This document shows positions 34,655 to 44,241 of a stretch of 64,000 bases of DNA, piece after piece. The position numbers and the translations under genes are program-made. The first letter of the stretch is position 1. Each line of letters opens with the position of its first letter. This stretch comes from Bryobacteraceae bacterium (lineage in GTDB: Bacteria; Acidobacteriota; Terriglobia; Bryobacterales; Bryobacteraceae), in the NCBI GenBank assembly GCA_026002875.1, contig BPGE01000001.1, positions 3,286,001-3,350,000 of the forward strand. The letters are read 5' to 3'. The notes beneath the pieces are model-generated. The model saw nothing but the letters and a program-made list of their open reading frames with translations, was not told where the DNA came from and did no database searches.

Positions 34655-34738
34655 GGCCGATTAATACTTCCAGAAGGCACTGGGATTTCACGGCCGCGCA
34701 CGGGAGCGCGGGGGGAAGCGCGGGCGCGGCGGGCGGCA

Positions 34739-35437
34739 TCAATAGTTGCGGACCGCTGAGATCTCTGCCAGGATGCGCTCGACGGCGGCCGAGGGATCCT
34801 CCGCCCGGGTGACCTCGCGTCCGATGACGAGGTAGTCGGCGCCGGCAGCGAGGGCTTCCGATGGCGTGGCGACGCGCTTCTGATCGTGGGCGGCCGAGCC
34901 GGCGCTGCGCACGCCCGGGGTGACGAGGAGCCGTTCCGGCCCGGCGAGCTCGCGCAGCGGGCGGGCCTCCCGGGGCGAGCAGACGAATCCGTGAGCGCCG
35001 GCTTCGATGCCGCGGGCAGTCAGCCAGAGGACGTGTTCCGCGGGAGTGCGTCCGGTGACGCCGGTGTCTTCGAGGTCGCGCTGATCGAAACTGGTGAGCA
35101 CCGTCACAGCGAGGATCTTCGTTTCCGAGCCCTTCACGGCCTCGGCGGCGGCGCGGATGACCTGCGGGACGCAATGCACGGTGAGCAGGCTGACGCCGAG
35201 CCCGGCAGCGCGCGCGGCCGCCCGTCTGACGGTCTCGCCGATGTCATACATTTTGAGGTCCAGGAAGACACGCTTGCCGGCGGCGATGAGTTCGCGGACG
35301 ACGGCGGGGCCTTCGGCGGTGAAGAGCTCGAGTCCGACTTTGTAGAAGCCGACGAGGCCGCCGCACTGTTCGACGAGGCGCATGGCTTCGGCGCGCGTAT
35401 CGACGTCGAGAGCGATGATGAGCGGGTTGGGGCTCAT
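34739..35437 (-). CDS. pyrF: Orotidine 5'-phosphate decarboxylase
   Basis: 232 residues. The N-terminal LIIALDVDTRAEAMRLVEQ strand, the catalytic FLDLKMYDIGETVRRA (Asp-x-Lys-x-x-Asp), LLTVHCVPQVIRAA and the phosphate loop VTPGVRSAG identify OMP decarboxylase, the last step of UMP synthesis. The ATG overlaps the selD stop by 4 nt (ATGA), so the two genes are translationally coupled. Confidence 0.94.
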   Translation of the reverse strand: MSPNPLIIALDVDTRAEAMRLVEQCGGLVGFYKVGLELFTAEGPAVVRELIAAGKRVFLDLKMYDIGETVRRAAARAAGLGVSLLTVHCVPQVIRAAAEAVKGSETKILAVTVLTSFDQRDLEDTGVTGRTPAEHVLWLTARGIEAGAHGFVCSPREARPLRELAGPERLLVTPGVRSAGSAAHDQKRVATPSEALAAGADYLVIGREVTRAEDPSAAVERILAEISAVRNY

Positions 35438-36414
35438 AAGATGACGATGGGCTTTTCGGCCCGCTCGATCACCCGGCCGATGATGCGGCCCTGGGCCCGG
35501 GCGGGATCAACGGAGAGGAGCAGTCCGCCGGAGGTCTGAGGATCGTAGAGCAGAGCTTCGATTTCAGGAGGCAGTTCGCGGCGGAATTCGACGGCGCAGG
35601 AGGCGAATTCACGGTTATTTTTGAGTCCGCCAGGGATGGCGCCCTGGGCGGCGTATTCGAGTGCGCCGGGGAGGAACTCGAGCTGCGCGGCGTCGATTTC
35701 GAGCGTGACGCCGGAGGCCAGCGCCATCTCGCGGGCGTGGCCGATGAGGCCAAATCCGGTGATGTCGGTGCAGCCGCGAGCTTCGCCCTCGAACCGGTTG
35801 AGGCGGCACATGGATTGAACAGCGGCCTCGACATGCGCGGGATCGGCGATGCCCCGCTTGAGCGCCGTGCCGATGACGCCCGTGCCAAGAGGCTTGGTGA
35901 GCACGAGCGCATCGCCAGGACGCGCGCCGGCATTGGTCCAGATCTTTTCGGGATGGACGAGGCCGGTAACGGCGTAGCCGAATTTCATCTCGTCGTCGTT
36001 CACCGAGTGACCGCCGACAACCACGCAGCCCGCCTCGATCATCGTCTCGGCGCCGCCCCGGAGGATCTCTTCGAGGTCCTGCAAATCGCCTTTGGCCGGG
36101 TAGCAGAGAATCGACAATGCGGTCAGCGGGCGCCCGCCCATGGCATAGACGTCGGAGAGGGAATTCGCGGCCGCGATGCGGCCGAAGATGAAAGGATCGT
36201 CGACAATCGGCGTGAAGAAATCCACGGTCTGCACGAGGGCGCACTCCGGGCTTAGCCGGTAGACGCCTGCGTCATCGCAGGTATCGAAGCCGACGAGGAC
36301 GTTTTCATCGCGGAGGCGCGGGATGCGCGGCAGAACCGTGTCCAAAACCTTTGGACTCAGCTTGGACGCTCAACCCGCAGCCTTGACATGAGCGGTGAGC
36401 TTCTTGTCTGACAC
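35434..36414 (-). CDS. selD: Selenide, water dikinase (selenophosphate synthetase) with selenocysteine at the active site
   Basis: 326 residues when the TGA at 36370-36372 is read as selenocysteine. The N-terminus from a GTG at 36414 (GGAAGGAG upstream) reads KKLTAHVKAAG-U-ASKLSPKVL. U15 and K18 match the catalytic Cys17 and Lys20 of E. coli SelD. The rest follows in frame: ENVLVGFDTCDDAGVYRL, QTVDFFTPIVDDPFIFG, AAANSLSDVYAMGG, VVGGHSVNDDEMKFGYAVTG and YDPQTSGGLL. A conventional gene call would begin at an internal TTG (36345) and lose the catalytic residue. SelD makes selenophosphate from ATP and selenide for selenocysteine and selenouridine synthesis. selA, selB and selC are not in this window. 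Confidence 0.93.
36336..36360 (-). promoter_or_regulatory. Bacterial SECIS-like hairpin in selD
   Basis: On the selD mRNA a hairpin begins 13 nt after the UGA: a perfect 7-bp stem (GUCCAAA with UUUGGAC, 36340-36356), loop GGU starting with G, and a lower stem CUG/CGG beyond one A-A mismatch (36336-36360). Distance to the apical loop (about 20 nt) and the G at the loop start fit known bacterial SECIS elements recognised by SelB. Confidence 0.8.
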
Positions 36415-36452
36415 CGCTTACATCGCTCCTTCCTCTGTAGTATGCTGCCCGC

Positions 36453-38018
36453 ATGAACCGCCGCACGTTTGTTTCCGCAACCGCTGCAGCCCTGCTGGCG
36501 CCTCGTTCCAGCCGCGCGGCCGAAGGCTCGGCCACGGTGCTTCTGAAAGAACAGATTGGCACAATCAGCCCGCTCGTGCACGGCCATTTCGTCGAGCACC
36601 TGGGCGGCGTCGTGTACGACGGCATCTGGGTGGGGGAAAAATCGAAGATTCCCAACATTGCGGGCATCCGCAAGGCGCTGATCGATGATCTGAAGCGGAT
36701 CCACGCGCCGCTGTTCCGCTGGCCGGGAGGCTGTTTTGCGGACAGCTACGACTGGCGCGACGGCGTCGGTCCGCGGGAGAAGCGTCCGAAGAGGCTGAAT
36801 TTCTGGGCCGGCTCAGGGATGCTGCAGAAGCTGGACAGCCATCCGGCGAAGTACGAGCCGAACGAGTTCGGGACGAACGAATTCATGCGTTTCGTGCAGG
36901 AAGTGGGGGCGAAGCCTTACCTGGCGGCGAATCTGCGCGGCATGACAGCGCGGGAATTCAACGACTGGGTGGATTACTGCAACGCGCCGCTGGGCTCGAC
37001 GACGTGGAGCCAGGTGCGGGGGACGCCGCCGTTCAACGTCGAGTTCTGGGGCATCGGCAACGAGAGCTGGGGCTGCGGCGGGGACTTCCGTCCGGAAGAG
37101 TACTCGGTGGAGTTCCGGCGGTTCACGTCGTGGGTGCCCGGTTTCGGGGTGCCGCTGAAGTTCATTCCGGCAGGACCGAACGGAGGCGACCTGAACTGGA
37201 CGCGCGGCTTTTTCGAGTCGCTGGTGCGGAAGAGCCCCGGGCTGCTGCGGAGAGTGTGGGGCTGGGCGCTGCACTACTATTGCGGCACGACGGGCGGACC
37301 GGTGGAGTTCACGACAGAGGAGTATTACGAGCTGCTGGCGCGCGCGGTGCGCATGGAGCAGCTGATCCGCGACCACTGGGCGATCATGGGCGAATACGAC
37401 CGCGAACACCGGGTGAAGTTCGCGATCGACGAATGGGGCGCGTGGCACAAGGCGGGCAGCGAGGTGGCGCCGCATCACCTGTTCGGGCAGATCGGAACGA
37501 TGCGCGACGCGGTGATCGCCGGACTGACGCTGGACATCTTCCACCGGCACGCGGACAAGGTGGCGATGACGTGCGTGGCGCAGCTGGTCAACTGCATCCA
37601 CAGCCTGTTCATTGCGCACGAGGACAAGATGCTGCGGACGCCGAACTACCACGTGTTCGACCTGTACAAGGCGCATCAGAACGGGATGGCGGTGCGGACG
37701 GTGTTCGGCGCGCCGATGTCGGGCAAGGCGCCGCGGCTGGACGGTTCGGCTTCGGTCCACGAAAAAGACAACCGCCTGGTGGTGACATGCACGCACGCCG
37801 ATGCCGCCGAGCCGCTGGCGGTGGAACTGCGCCTGGAGGGCGGAGCGGCGAAGTCGGCGCGGGGACAGGTGCTGGCGGGCGCGCCGCGCGACCACAACAC
37901 GTTCGAGCAGCCCGAGCGGGTGAAGCCGCGCGAACTGGCGGTGGCGGTGCGGCAGGGGCGGCTCGTCTTCGAATTGCCTCCGTGTTCGGCGGCGGCGCTT
38001 GAAGTGACGCTCGGCTGA
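36453..38018 (+). CDS. Alpha-L-arabinofuranosidase (GH51)
   Basis: 521 residues with a twin-arginine-like export signal (MNRRTFVSATAAALLAP). The GH51 signatures are clear: HGHFVEHLGGVVYDGIWVG, LFRWPGGCFADSYDW, the acid/base Glu in EFWGIGNESWGCGG and the probable nucleophile Glu in FAIDEWGAWH. A C-terminal beta domain follows (VEFTTEEYYELL through LPPCSAAALEVTLG). The enzyme removes arabinofuranosyl side groups from plant arabinoxylan or arabinan, probably in the periplasm. Its start lies 38 bp from the divergent selD start. Confidence 0.92.
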   Translation: MNRRTFVSATAAALLAPRSSRAAEGSATVLLKEQIGTISPLVHGHFVEHLGGVVYDGIWVGEKSKIPNIAGIRKALIDDLKRIHAPLFRWPGGCFADSYDWRDGVGPREKRPKRLNFWAGSGMLQKLDSHPAKYEPNEFGTNEFMRFVQEVGAKPYLAANLRGMTAREFNDWVDYCNAPLGSTTWSQVRGTPPFNVEFWGIGNESWGCGGDFRPEEYSVEFRRFTSWVPGFGVPLKFIPAGPNGGDLNWTRGFFESLVRKSPGLLRRVWGWALHYYCGTTGGPVEFTTEEYYELLARAVRMEQLIRDHWAIMGEYDREHRVKFAIDEWGAWHKAGSEVAPHHLFGQIGTMRDAVIAGLTLDIFHRHADKVAMTCVAQLVNCIHSLFIAHEDKMLRTPNYHVFDLYKAHQNGMAVRTVFGAPMSGKAPRLDGSASVHEKDNRLVVTCTHADAAEPLAVELRLEGGAAKSARGQVLAGAPRDHNTFEQPERVKPRELAVAVRQGRLVFELPPCSAAALEVTLG

Positions 38019-38111
38019 CAGACCGCCCGGGGAGGAATTCAGCGCGAAACGGGCTACTCTGCGGAGTTCCGGGCGCGGCGGGAAGGGTCTCCGGCCCGAG
38101 ATTTCGGACCC

Positions 38112-38140
38112 TTGACTCCGGCACCGCGTTTGAACATATT
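38112..38140 (+). promoter_or_regulatory. Sigma70-type promoter for the lipoprotein gene
   Basis: TTGACT (38112-38117) and CATATT (38135-38140) are separated by exactly 17 bp and lie 20 bp before the ATG at 38160, with AGAGGAGG in between. This is one of the best matches to a housekeeping promoter in the window. Confidence 0.65.
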
Positions 38141-38159
38141 TCGCAGAGGAGGTTATTGC

Positions 38160-39017
38160 ATGCGGCGATTGTGGCGCTGTGTGATTCCCGTTGCGGCGGC
38201 GGTGGCGGTGATGACCGGCGGCGGATGCGGCACCTCGAAAGGCCCTGCTCCTCCGAAGCCGGGCACACCGCCATTTTTCTGGGCGGCGGCAAGAACGGCC
38301 TATCAGAAGGGCGATTTTCAGGCGGCGATCAAGAATCTGAACAGCATCATCGCCACCGAGAACGAATTCACGCGCCGGGCCCAGATCTGGCAGCTCGTGC
38401 TGGACTCCGGCATGGCCCGCGGGGAAATGGAGTGGGCCGACATCCTGGACGAGGGCCGGCCCGCGGCGAAAGCACGGGAGATTGATTTCCGGCGGCTGGC
38501 CAACGAGGCGCGCACTTTGGCCGGGCAGAGCGCGATGCGTTTCGCCGACACGGGGCACAAACTGATGCCCAATCTGACAGAGGACGAGATTGTTCTGCCT
38601 TTCACGTTCCCCGATGTCAACCGCAACAGGCCGGTTGAAGTGGAGCGGATCCTGAAGGGCATTCTTCCGCTGCCGGCCGAAGTCGAGAGGCTCCACAGCC
38701 TGATGATGCGCCGGGGCGTGGCGCTGAGCGTCATCACTCTGGCCGACCCCGGAGGAGACTTCGAGAAGGCGAAGGCTCTGTTCGAGCAGCCGGAACCGAA
38801 GGTGAAGCGCGAGCAGTTTCTCCTGTTCACGGCCACGCAGTTTACGGAGCTGTCGCAGCTGTTTGCGCCGAAAAAACTGGATCGCGCCGCGCGGATGAAA
38901 CTTTTCCTCGATGAAGCCAAAGAGGCGCTGGCGCCTGTGCCAAAGTCGCCGGAGCGGGAAAAACTGCAGAAGAAAATCGCGGAATACGAAAAGAAAATAC
39001 CGAAGATTCCCGGCTGA
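38160..39017 (+). CDS. Hypothetical lipoprotein with TPR-like helical region
   Basis: 285 residues from the ATG at 38160, supported by AGAGGAGG 7 bases upstream. The signal ends in VMTGGGCGTSKG, a plausible lipobox with Cys as the first mature residue. The following PFFWAAARTAYQKGDFQAAIKNLNSIIA is a TPR-like helical hairpin, and the remainder is helical with a Lys-rich end (KLQKKIAEYEKKIPKIPG). It is probably anchored in the envelope. The specific function is not recognised. Confidence 0.75.
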   Translation: MRRLWRCVIPVAAAVAVMTGGGCGTSKGPAPPKPGTPPFFWAAARTAYQKGDFQAAIKNLNSIIATENEFTRRAQIWQLVLDSGMARGEMEWADILDEGRPAAKAREIDFRRLANEARTLAGQSAMRFADTGHKLMPNLTEDEIVLPFTFPDVNRNRPVEVERILKGILPLPAEVERLHSLMMRRGVALSVITLADPGGDFEKAKALFEQPEPKVKREQFLLFTATQFTELSQLFAPKKLDRAARMKLFLDEAKEALAPVPKSPEREKLQKKIAEYEKKIPKIPG

Positions 39018-39224
39018 TCAGACGGGAAAACGGCGGGCCGCAGCAGGCTGGTTCGGCGTATTTCGCAACGGTGCTGCAACGCCGCATCCGCCGATTCCGC
39101 TCCTGAGGCTGTTTTTCGGGAAATCGTGTGTTTGAGGCATGCGCGTGGGGCCGCCTCCCCCGTATTTGCGTTTCAGACAGGGGCCGCAAGGAGACCGCTG
39201 GCGCACGCTCTCCATGCGAACACA
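39018..39224. other. Gene-free stretch before the hairpin repeat array
   Basis: About 200 bp of GC-rich DNA between the lipoprotein stop and the first repeat. I see no ORF with a credible start, no promoter and no clear terminator here. Confidence 0.5.
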
Positions 39225-40066
39225 GTTGGGATGCAGCCCTCGCGCAAGCGCGAGGGGAAATCCGAAGGAGAGGGCGCGGTGGGGCACGGTTGGGATGCAG
39301 CCCTCGCGCAAGCGCGAGGGGAAGCCCGGGAGGGGGCGCGGGCGGCACGGTTGGGATGCAGCCCTCGCGCAAGCGCGAGGGCAAGCCCGGGAGAGGGCGC
39401 GGGCGGCACGGTTGGGATGCAGCCCTCGCGCAAGCGCGAGGGGAAATCCGGAGGAAAGGGCGCGGGCGGCACGGTTGGGATGCAGCCCTCGCGCAAGCGC
39501 GAGGGGAAATCCGGAGGAGAGGGCGCGGGCGGCACGGTTGGGATGCAGCCCTCGCACAAGCGCGAGGGGAAGCCCGGGAGGGGGCGCGGGCGGCACGGTT
39601 GGGATGCAGCCCTCGCGCAAGCGCGAGGGGAAGCCCGGGAGGGGGCGCGGGCGGCACGGTTGGGATGCAGCCCTCGCGCAAGCGCGAGGGGAAGCCCGGG
39701 AGGGGGCGCGGGCGGCACGGTTGGGATGCAGCCCTCGCGCAAGCGCGAGGGGAAGCCCGGGAGGGGGCGCGGGCGCCACGGTTGGGATGCAGCCCTCGCG
39801 CAAGCGCGAGGGGAAGCCCGGGAGAGGGCGCGGGCGCCACGGTTGGGATGCAGCCCTCGCGCAAGCGCGAGGGGAAGCCCGGGAGAGGGCGCGGGCGGCA
39901 CGGTTGGGATGCAGCCCTCGCGCAAGCGCGAGGGGAAGCCCGGGAGGGGGCGCGGGCGGCACGGTTGGGATGCAGCCCTCGCGCAAGCGCGAGGGGAAAT
40001 CCGGAGGAGAGGGCGCGGGCGGCACGGTTGGGATGCAGCCCTCGCGCAGACGCGAGGGGAAATCCG
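39225..40066. repeat. Tandem array of 14 hairpin-bearing repeats (61/63-bp period)
   Basis: Fourteen copies start with GTTGGGATGCAG at 39225, 39289, 39350, 39411, 39474, 39537, 39598, 39659, 39720, 39781, 39842, 39903, 39964 and 40027. Each contains the palindrome CCCTCGCGCAAGCGCGAGGG, able to form a 9-bp stem. Two linker types occur: one with GAAGCCCGGGAG (61-bp period) and one with GAAATCCGGAGGA (63-bp period). Copies differ by a few bases; copy 6 (CGCACAAG) and copy 14 (CGCAGACG) carry palindrome mutations. All six frames are open through most of the array because the unit lacks stop codons, so long ORFs here are not evidence of coding. It is not CRISPR-like, as there are no unique spacers. 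Confidence 0.95.
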
Positions 40067-40160
40067 TTTGGAAGGGGCGTTCGGGTTCCTTCGGCGGACT
40101 GCTTCCCTGCCCTGTGCTGCTAGCCGTTCGAGCCGCCGCGCCTTCAAGCGCGGCGGCCCT

Positions 40161-41084
40161 TCACATTTTCGGGGCGTAGTAGCCGCGCCGTGCGCGGACG
40201 AACAGGTCCTTGCGGCCGCGCACTCGTAGTTCGACGGGGTGGAAGCGGCCGTCCGTGACGAGCGGATCCGGGCGGTACAGGATGCTGTACTGCGAGCGCA
40301 GCTCGTTGGCGATGTTCTCGAAGTCCTGCGTGAGATCTTCGGCCTTGAAGGGGAAGAAGGCGCGGCCTCCGGTTTCGCGGGCGTAATACTTCAGCACCTT
40401 GTCGCCGTCGGTCTCCACCCGGCTGATGTTGGTCGAGATCGCATAGATCACCGTCTCGGCGCGGTAGGCCATTTCCAGCGCCTGGTCGCGGGTGAAGCGC
40501 GAGGAGTTGTCCTCGCCGTCGCCGATGATGATGACTGCGCGGCGGTATTTGTAGCGGGGCTGGTCGAGCATCAGGTGATCCCGGCAGGCCAGGTAGATGG
40601 CCTCGTACATCGCGGTGCCGCCGCCGGGGCGCAGGTCGCGCAGCTTCTTCACAAGCAGCTCCGTGTCATCGGTCAGAGGCTGCACGAGCTCGGGCTCGGT
40701 ATGGAACGAGTAAATGAGCGCCTTGTCCACGCCGCGCCGGATGACGCGCTGGAGAAACTCGCCCGCGGCCTCCAGCTCGAATCGGAAGCGGTCGCGGATC
40801 GAATTGCTCACATCGATGAGCAGAGCGATGCGCAGCGGCAGGTCGGACTCGGACGAAAACTCGATGATGTTCTGGCGGCGCTTGTTCTCGATCAGGTCGA
40901 AATCGTCGCGTGTCAGGTTGTTGACAAAGCGGCCGCGGCGGTCGGTAACAGTGAACAGCAGGTTGACGCGCGTCACTTCGAGCTTGATGGTCTCGTCGGT
41001 TTCCTGCGGCGGCTGTGCGAAAGCGGCGGACCGCATGGCAGGCGCGCCGAGAGCCAGGCACGGAAGGAAGGAGCGTCGCTTCAT
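40161..41084 (-). CDS. VWFA-related domain protein, secreted
   Basis: 307 residues from the ATG at 41084; the preceding GTG at 41087 is also possible. A Tat-like/Sec signal (MKRRSFLPCLALGAPAMRSAAFA) is followed by a short beta region (LLFTVTDRRGRFVNNLTRDDFDLIENKRRQ) and a von Willebrand A domain. The metal-site motif is DVSNS (about 91-95), with a matching GGGTAMYEA and IGDGEDNSS. This layout is the acidobacterial 'VWFA-related' protein family of unknown task, presumably metal-dependent ligand binding in the periplasm. It follows the rluD-like gene with a one-base stop/start overlap. Confidence 0.87.
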   Translation of the reverse strand: MKRRSFLPCLALGAPAMRSAAFAQPPQETDETIKLEVTRVNLLFTVTDRRGRFVNNLTRDDFDLIENKRRQNIIEFSSESDLPLRIALLIDVSNSIRDRFRFELEAAGEFLQRVIRRGVDKALIYSFHTEPELVQPLTDDTELLVKKLRDLRPGGGTAMYEAIYLACRDHLMLDQPRYKYRRAVIIIGDGEDNSSRFTRDQALEMAYRAETVIYAISTNISRVETDGDKVLKYYARETGGRAFFPFKAEDLTQDFENIANELRSQYSILYRPDPLVTDGRFHPVELRVRGRKDLFVRARRGYYAPKM

Positions 41085-42016
41085 CACCCACTTTCATTAT
41101 CCGCACAGGCGAGTTGCGCTTTCCACCTGAGCAGTTCCTGAGGCAGAGGCGCCTCGATGAGGACGCGCTCGCCGGTGGCAGGAGAGGTGAAGCCGATGCG
41201 CCACGCGTGCAGCCAGGGGCGGCCGAGGGGCTCGATGCCCGCGGGACGCGCCGCCGCCCCGTAGAGCGTGTCACCCGCGACGGGATGGCCGATGGAAGCC
41301 AAGTGGACGCGGATCTGGTGGGTGCGTCCGGTGCGGATGCGGACTTCGAGAAGCGTGAAGCGGCCCAGCCTTTCAAGAACACGGTATTCCGTCAGGGCTG
41401 CGCGGCCGCGGCCGGTGCGGGCTGTCATGCGCGTGCGGCGCACGGGGTCGCGTTCAATGGGCCGGTCGATCACGCCCTGCGGGGGCTCGACGCGTCCTTC
41501 GGCGAGTGCAAGGTAGATTTTCTCGACCGTGCGCGAGGCGAACTGCTGCGCGAGGCTGCGGTGGGCGGCCTCCGTGCGCGCGACGAGGATCGCGCCGCTG
41601 GTGCCTTTGTCGAGGCGGTGAACGATGCCGGGGCGCAGTGCGTCTCCGCTTTCCGAGAGCCGTCCATAGCGGTGGAGCAGCGCGTTGACCAGCGTGCCGG
41701 AAGAGCGTCCCGCGCCGGCGTGCACGACCAGCCCGGCGGGCTTGTTCACCGCCACGACGGCTTCGTCCTCGTAGAGGATCTCCAGCGGAATCTCTTCGGA
41801 AAACGCTCGCAGGGGCGGAGGCTCGGCCGGCTCGACCTCGATCCGCTCACCCGCGCGCACCTTCCACGAGGGCTTGCGCGGCGAGCCGGCGGCGCGGACG
41901 CGGCCTTCGGCGATCCACGCCTGGATGCGTGCGCGGCTGTGTCCGGGCATCCGCGCGCCGAGGAAGTGGTCGAGCCGCTGACCCGCGTCTTCCGGCGCAA
42001 CCGTGAACTCGATCAC
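41084..42016 (-). CDS. RluD-family 23S rRNA pseudouridine synthase
   Basis: 310 residues. An S4 RNA-binding domain (about 12-75) precedes the RluA-type catalytic domain. The catalytic Asp motif is GIVHRLDKGTSGAILVA, with VNKPAGLVVHAG before it and RTGRTHQIRVHLASIGHPVAGDTLYG after. RluD modifies helix 69 of 23S rRNA; the exact site cannot be told from sequence alone. Confidence 0.92.
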   Translation of the reverse strand: MIEFTVAPEDAGQRLDHFLGARMPGHSRARIQAWIAEGRVRAAGSPRKPSWKVRAGERIEVEPAEPPPLRAFSEEIPLEILYEDEAVVAVNKPAGLVVHAGAGRSSGTLVNALLHRYGRLSESGDALRPGIVHRLDKGTSGAILVARTEAAHRSLAQQFASRTVEKIYLALAEGRVEPPQGVIDRPIERDPVRRTRMTARTGRGRAALTEYRVLERLGRFTLLEVRIRTGRTHQIRVHLASIGHPVAGDTLYGAAARPAGIEPLGRPWLHAWRIGFTSPATGERVLIEAPLPQELLRWKAQLACADNESG

Positions 42017-42071
42017 ACCTCCAGCCTACAAAGATTGGCGCGCGCGGCCGCAGCCGGGGCACAATCAGGGC

Positions 42072-43456
42072 ATGGCACAGCGCGCCGCCTGGCTGGGGAT
42101 CGCAGTTCTGGCCGTGGTGTCGAGGCTCTGCTACCTGGACGTGGTCTGGGTGGAGGAGGGCTATCCGCTCGCGGCCGCCGCGGAGATGCTGCGGGGCAAA
42201 GCGCTGTTCCGCGACATCTGGTTCGACAAGCCGCCGCTGTTCCCGCTGCTGTATCTGATGACAGGCGCGCAGGCGGGCTGGCCGCTGCGGCTGTTCGGAG
42301 CGGCGTTTGTCGTGCTGGCGGCGTGGACGGCGGCGCGGGCGGCGCGCGCGTTTGGCGGCGGGGACACGGAACAGCTGTGGGCGGCGGGGCTGACGGCGTT
42401 CGGATTCACCTTCTACGTGCACTCGGCCGTGCTGGCGCTGACGCCGGACCTTCTGGCCGTGCCGCTGCAATTCGCCGCTGTGGGCGCGGCGGCTGCAGGG
42501 AGCCCGTTTGCGGCGGGACTGCTGTGCGGCGCGGCTCTGTGCCTGAACGTGAAAGCGGTGTTTTTCCTCGCCGCGTGCCTGCTGTGGCAATGGAGGGCGC
42601 CGCTGCGGCTGATGGGCGGTTTCGCTCTGCCTCTTCTCGCATGCGCCGCGTGGCTGGCGGGGAGCGGTGCGCTGACTGCGTGCTGGGAGCAGGTCTGGCT
42701 GTGGGGCGCCGCGTATGCGCGGGAGCCGCTGACGGATCAGCCGTGGCTGGAGTTCGCGCGCCGCACGCTGAACTGGGCGGGATTCCACGCGGCGCTGGCT
42801 GCGGCGGCGGCGCTCGCCCTGTGGCGCGGAAGGGACTGGCGCATGGGCGGCTGGCTGCTGGTGGCGCTGGCCGCGGTGGCGCTGGGGATGCGCTTCTTTC
42901 CCCGCTATTATTTCCACCTGCTTCCTCCGCTGGCGCTGCTGGCGGCGCGGGGTTTTGCGCTTCTGCCCCGGCGCCGGGCTCTGGCGCTGGCGTTGCTGCT
43001 GCTGGTTCCGGCGGCGCGGTTCGGCCCGCGGTATCTGGCGGTGGCGCGGGGCGAGCCGTGGACGGACCTGGCGATGTTCGAGAGCTCGAAGCAGGCGGCG
43101 CAGGCGCTGCGGACGATGAACCGCGCGGGGGAGACGCTGCTCGTGTGGGGGTACCGCCCGGAGTTGTACGTGCTGAGCGGAATGCCGGCGGGGACGCGGT
43201 TCCTGGACTCGCAGCCGCTGACCGGGGTGCTGGCGGACCGGCATCTGACTTCGAGCCGGGCGTCGCTGCCGGAGTGGGCGGAGCGGAACCGGCGCGAGCT
43301 GCTCAGCGGTGCGCAGCCGGAGTGGATTGCCGACGGACTGGGACCGTACAACGTCAGCCTGGGCGTGGAGAGGTTGCTGCCCGGCTGGATGACCGGGTAT
43401 TCGCTGGCTGCCGAACTGCCCGGCTACAGGATTTACCGCAAGAGCGGCGGCGCCCG

Positions 43457-43460
<4 letters not shown>
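42072..43460 (+). CDS. Membrane glycosyltransferase family 39-like protein
   Basis: 462 residues from the ATG at 42072. About ten hydrophobic segments are visible. Early loops [20 protein letters not shown] and [18 protein letters not shown] match the acidic/aromatic loops of PMT/ArnT-like enzymes that take sugar from a polyprenyl carrier. A soluble C-terminal part (about 340-462) carries no catalytic motif I can name. The acceptor is unknown. Its stop overlaps the convergent ABC ATPase gene by 4 bp. Confidence 0.75.
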
Positions 43461-44206
<746 letters not shown>

Positions 44207-44241
44207 ACCTTTATTGTCTCACTCCGCTCTCCGGCGCCCGG

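Noticed and set aside
35434-36345. selD starting at the internal TTG (36345)
   Set aside because: This start would remove the catalytic residue and substrate-binding Lys. The upstream frame with one UGA, a GTG start and a ribosome site explains the gene better.
39225-40066. CRISPR array
   Set aside because: Repeats are contiguous and the linkers are themselves repeated; there are no unique spacers and no cas genes.
39018-40229. Long open frames on both strands through the 61/63-bp array, giving Pro/Ala/Arg-rich repeat proteins
   Set aside because: All six frames are open only because the repeat unit has no stop codon in any frame. No frame has a credible start with a ribosome site and the compositions are those of GC-rich repeats.
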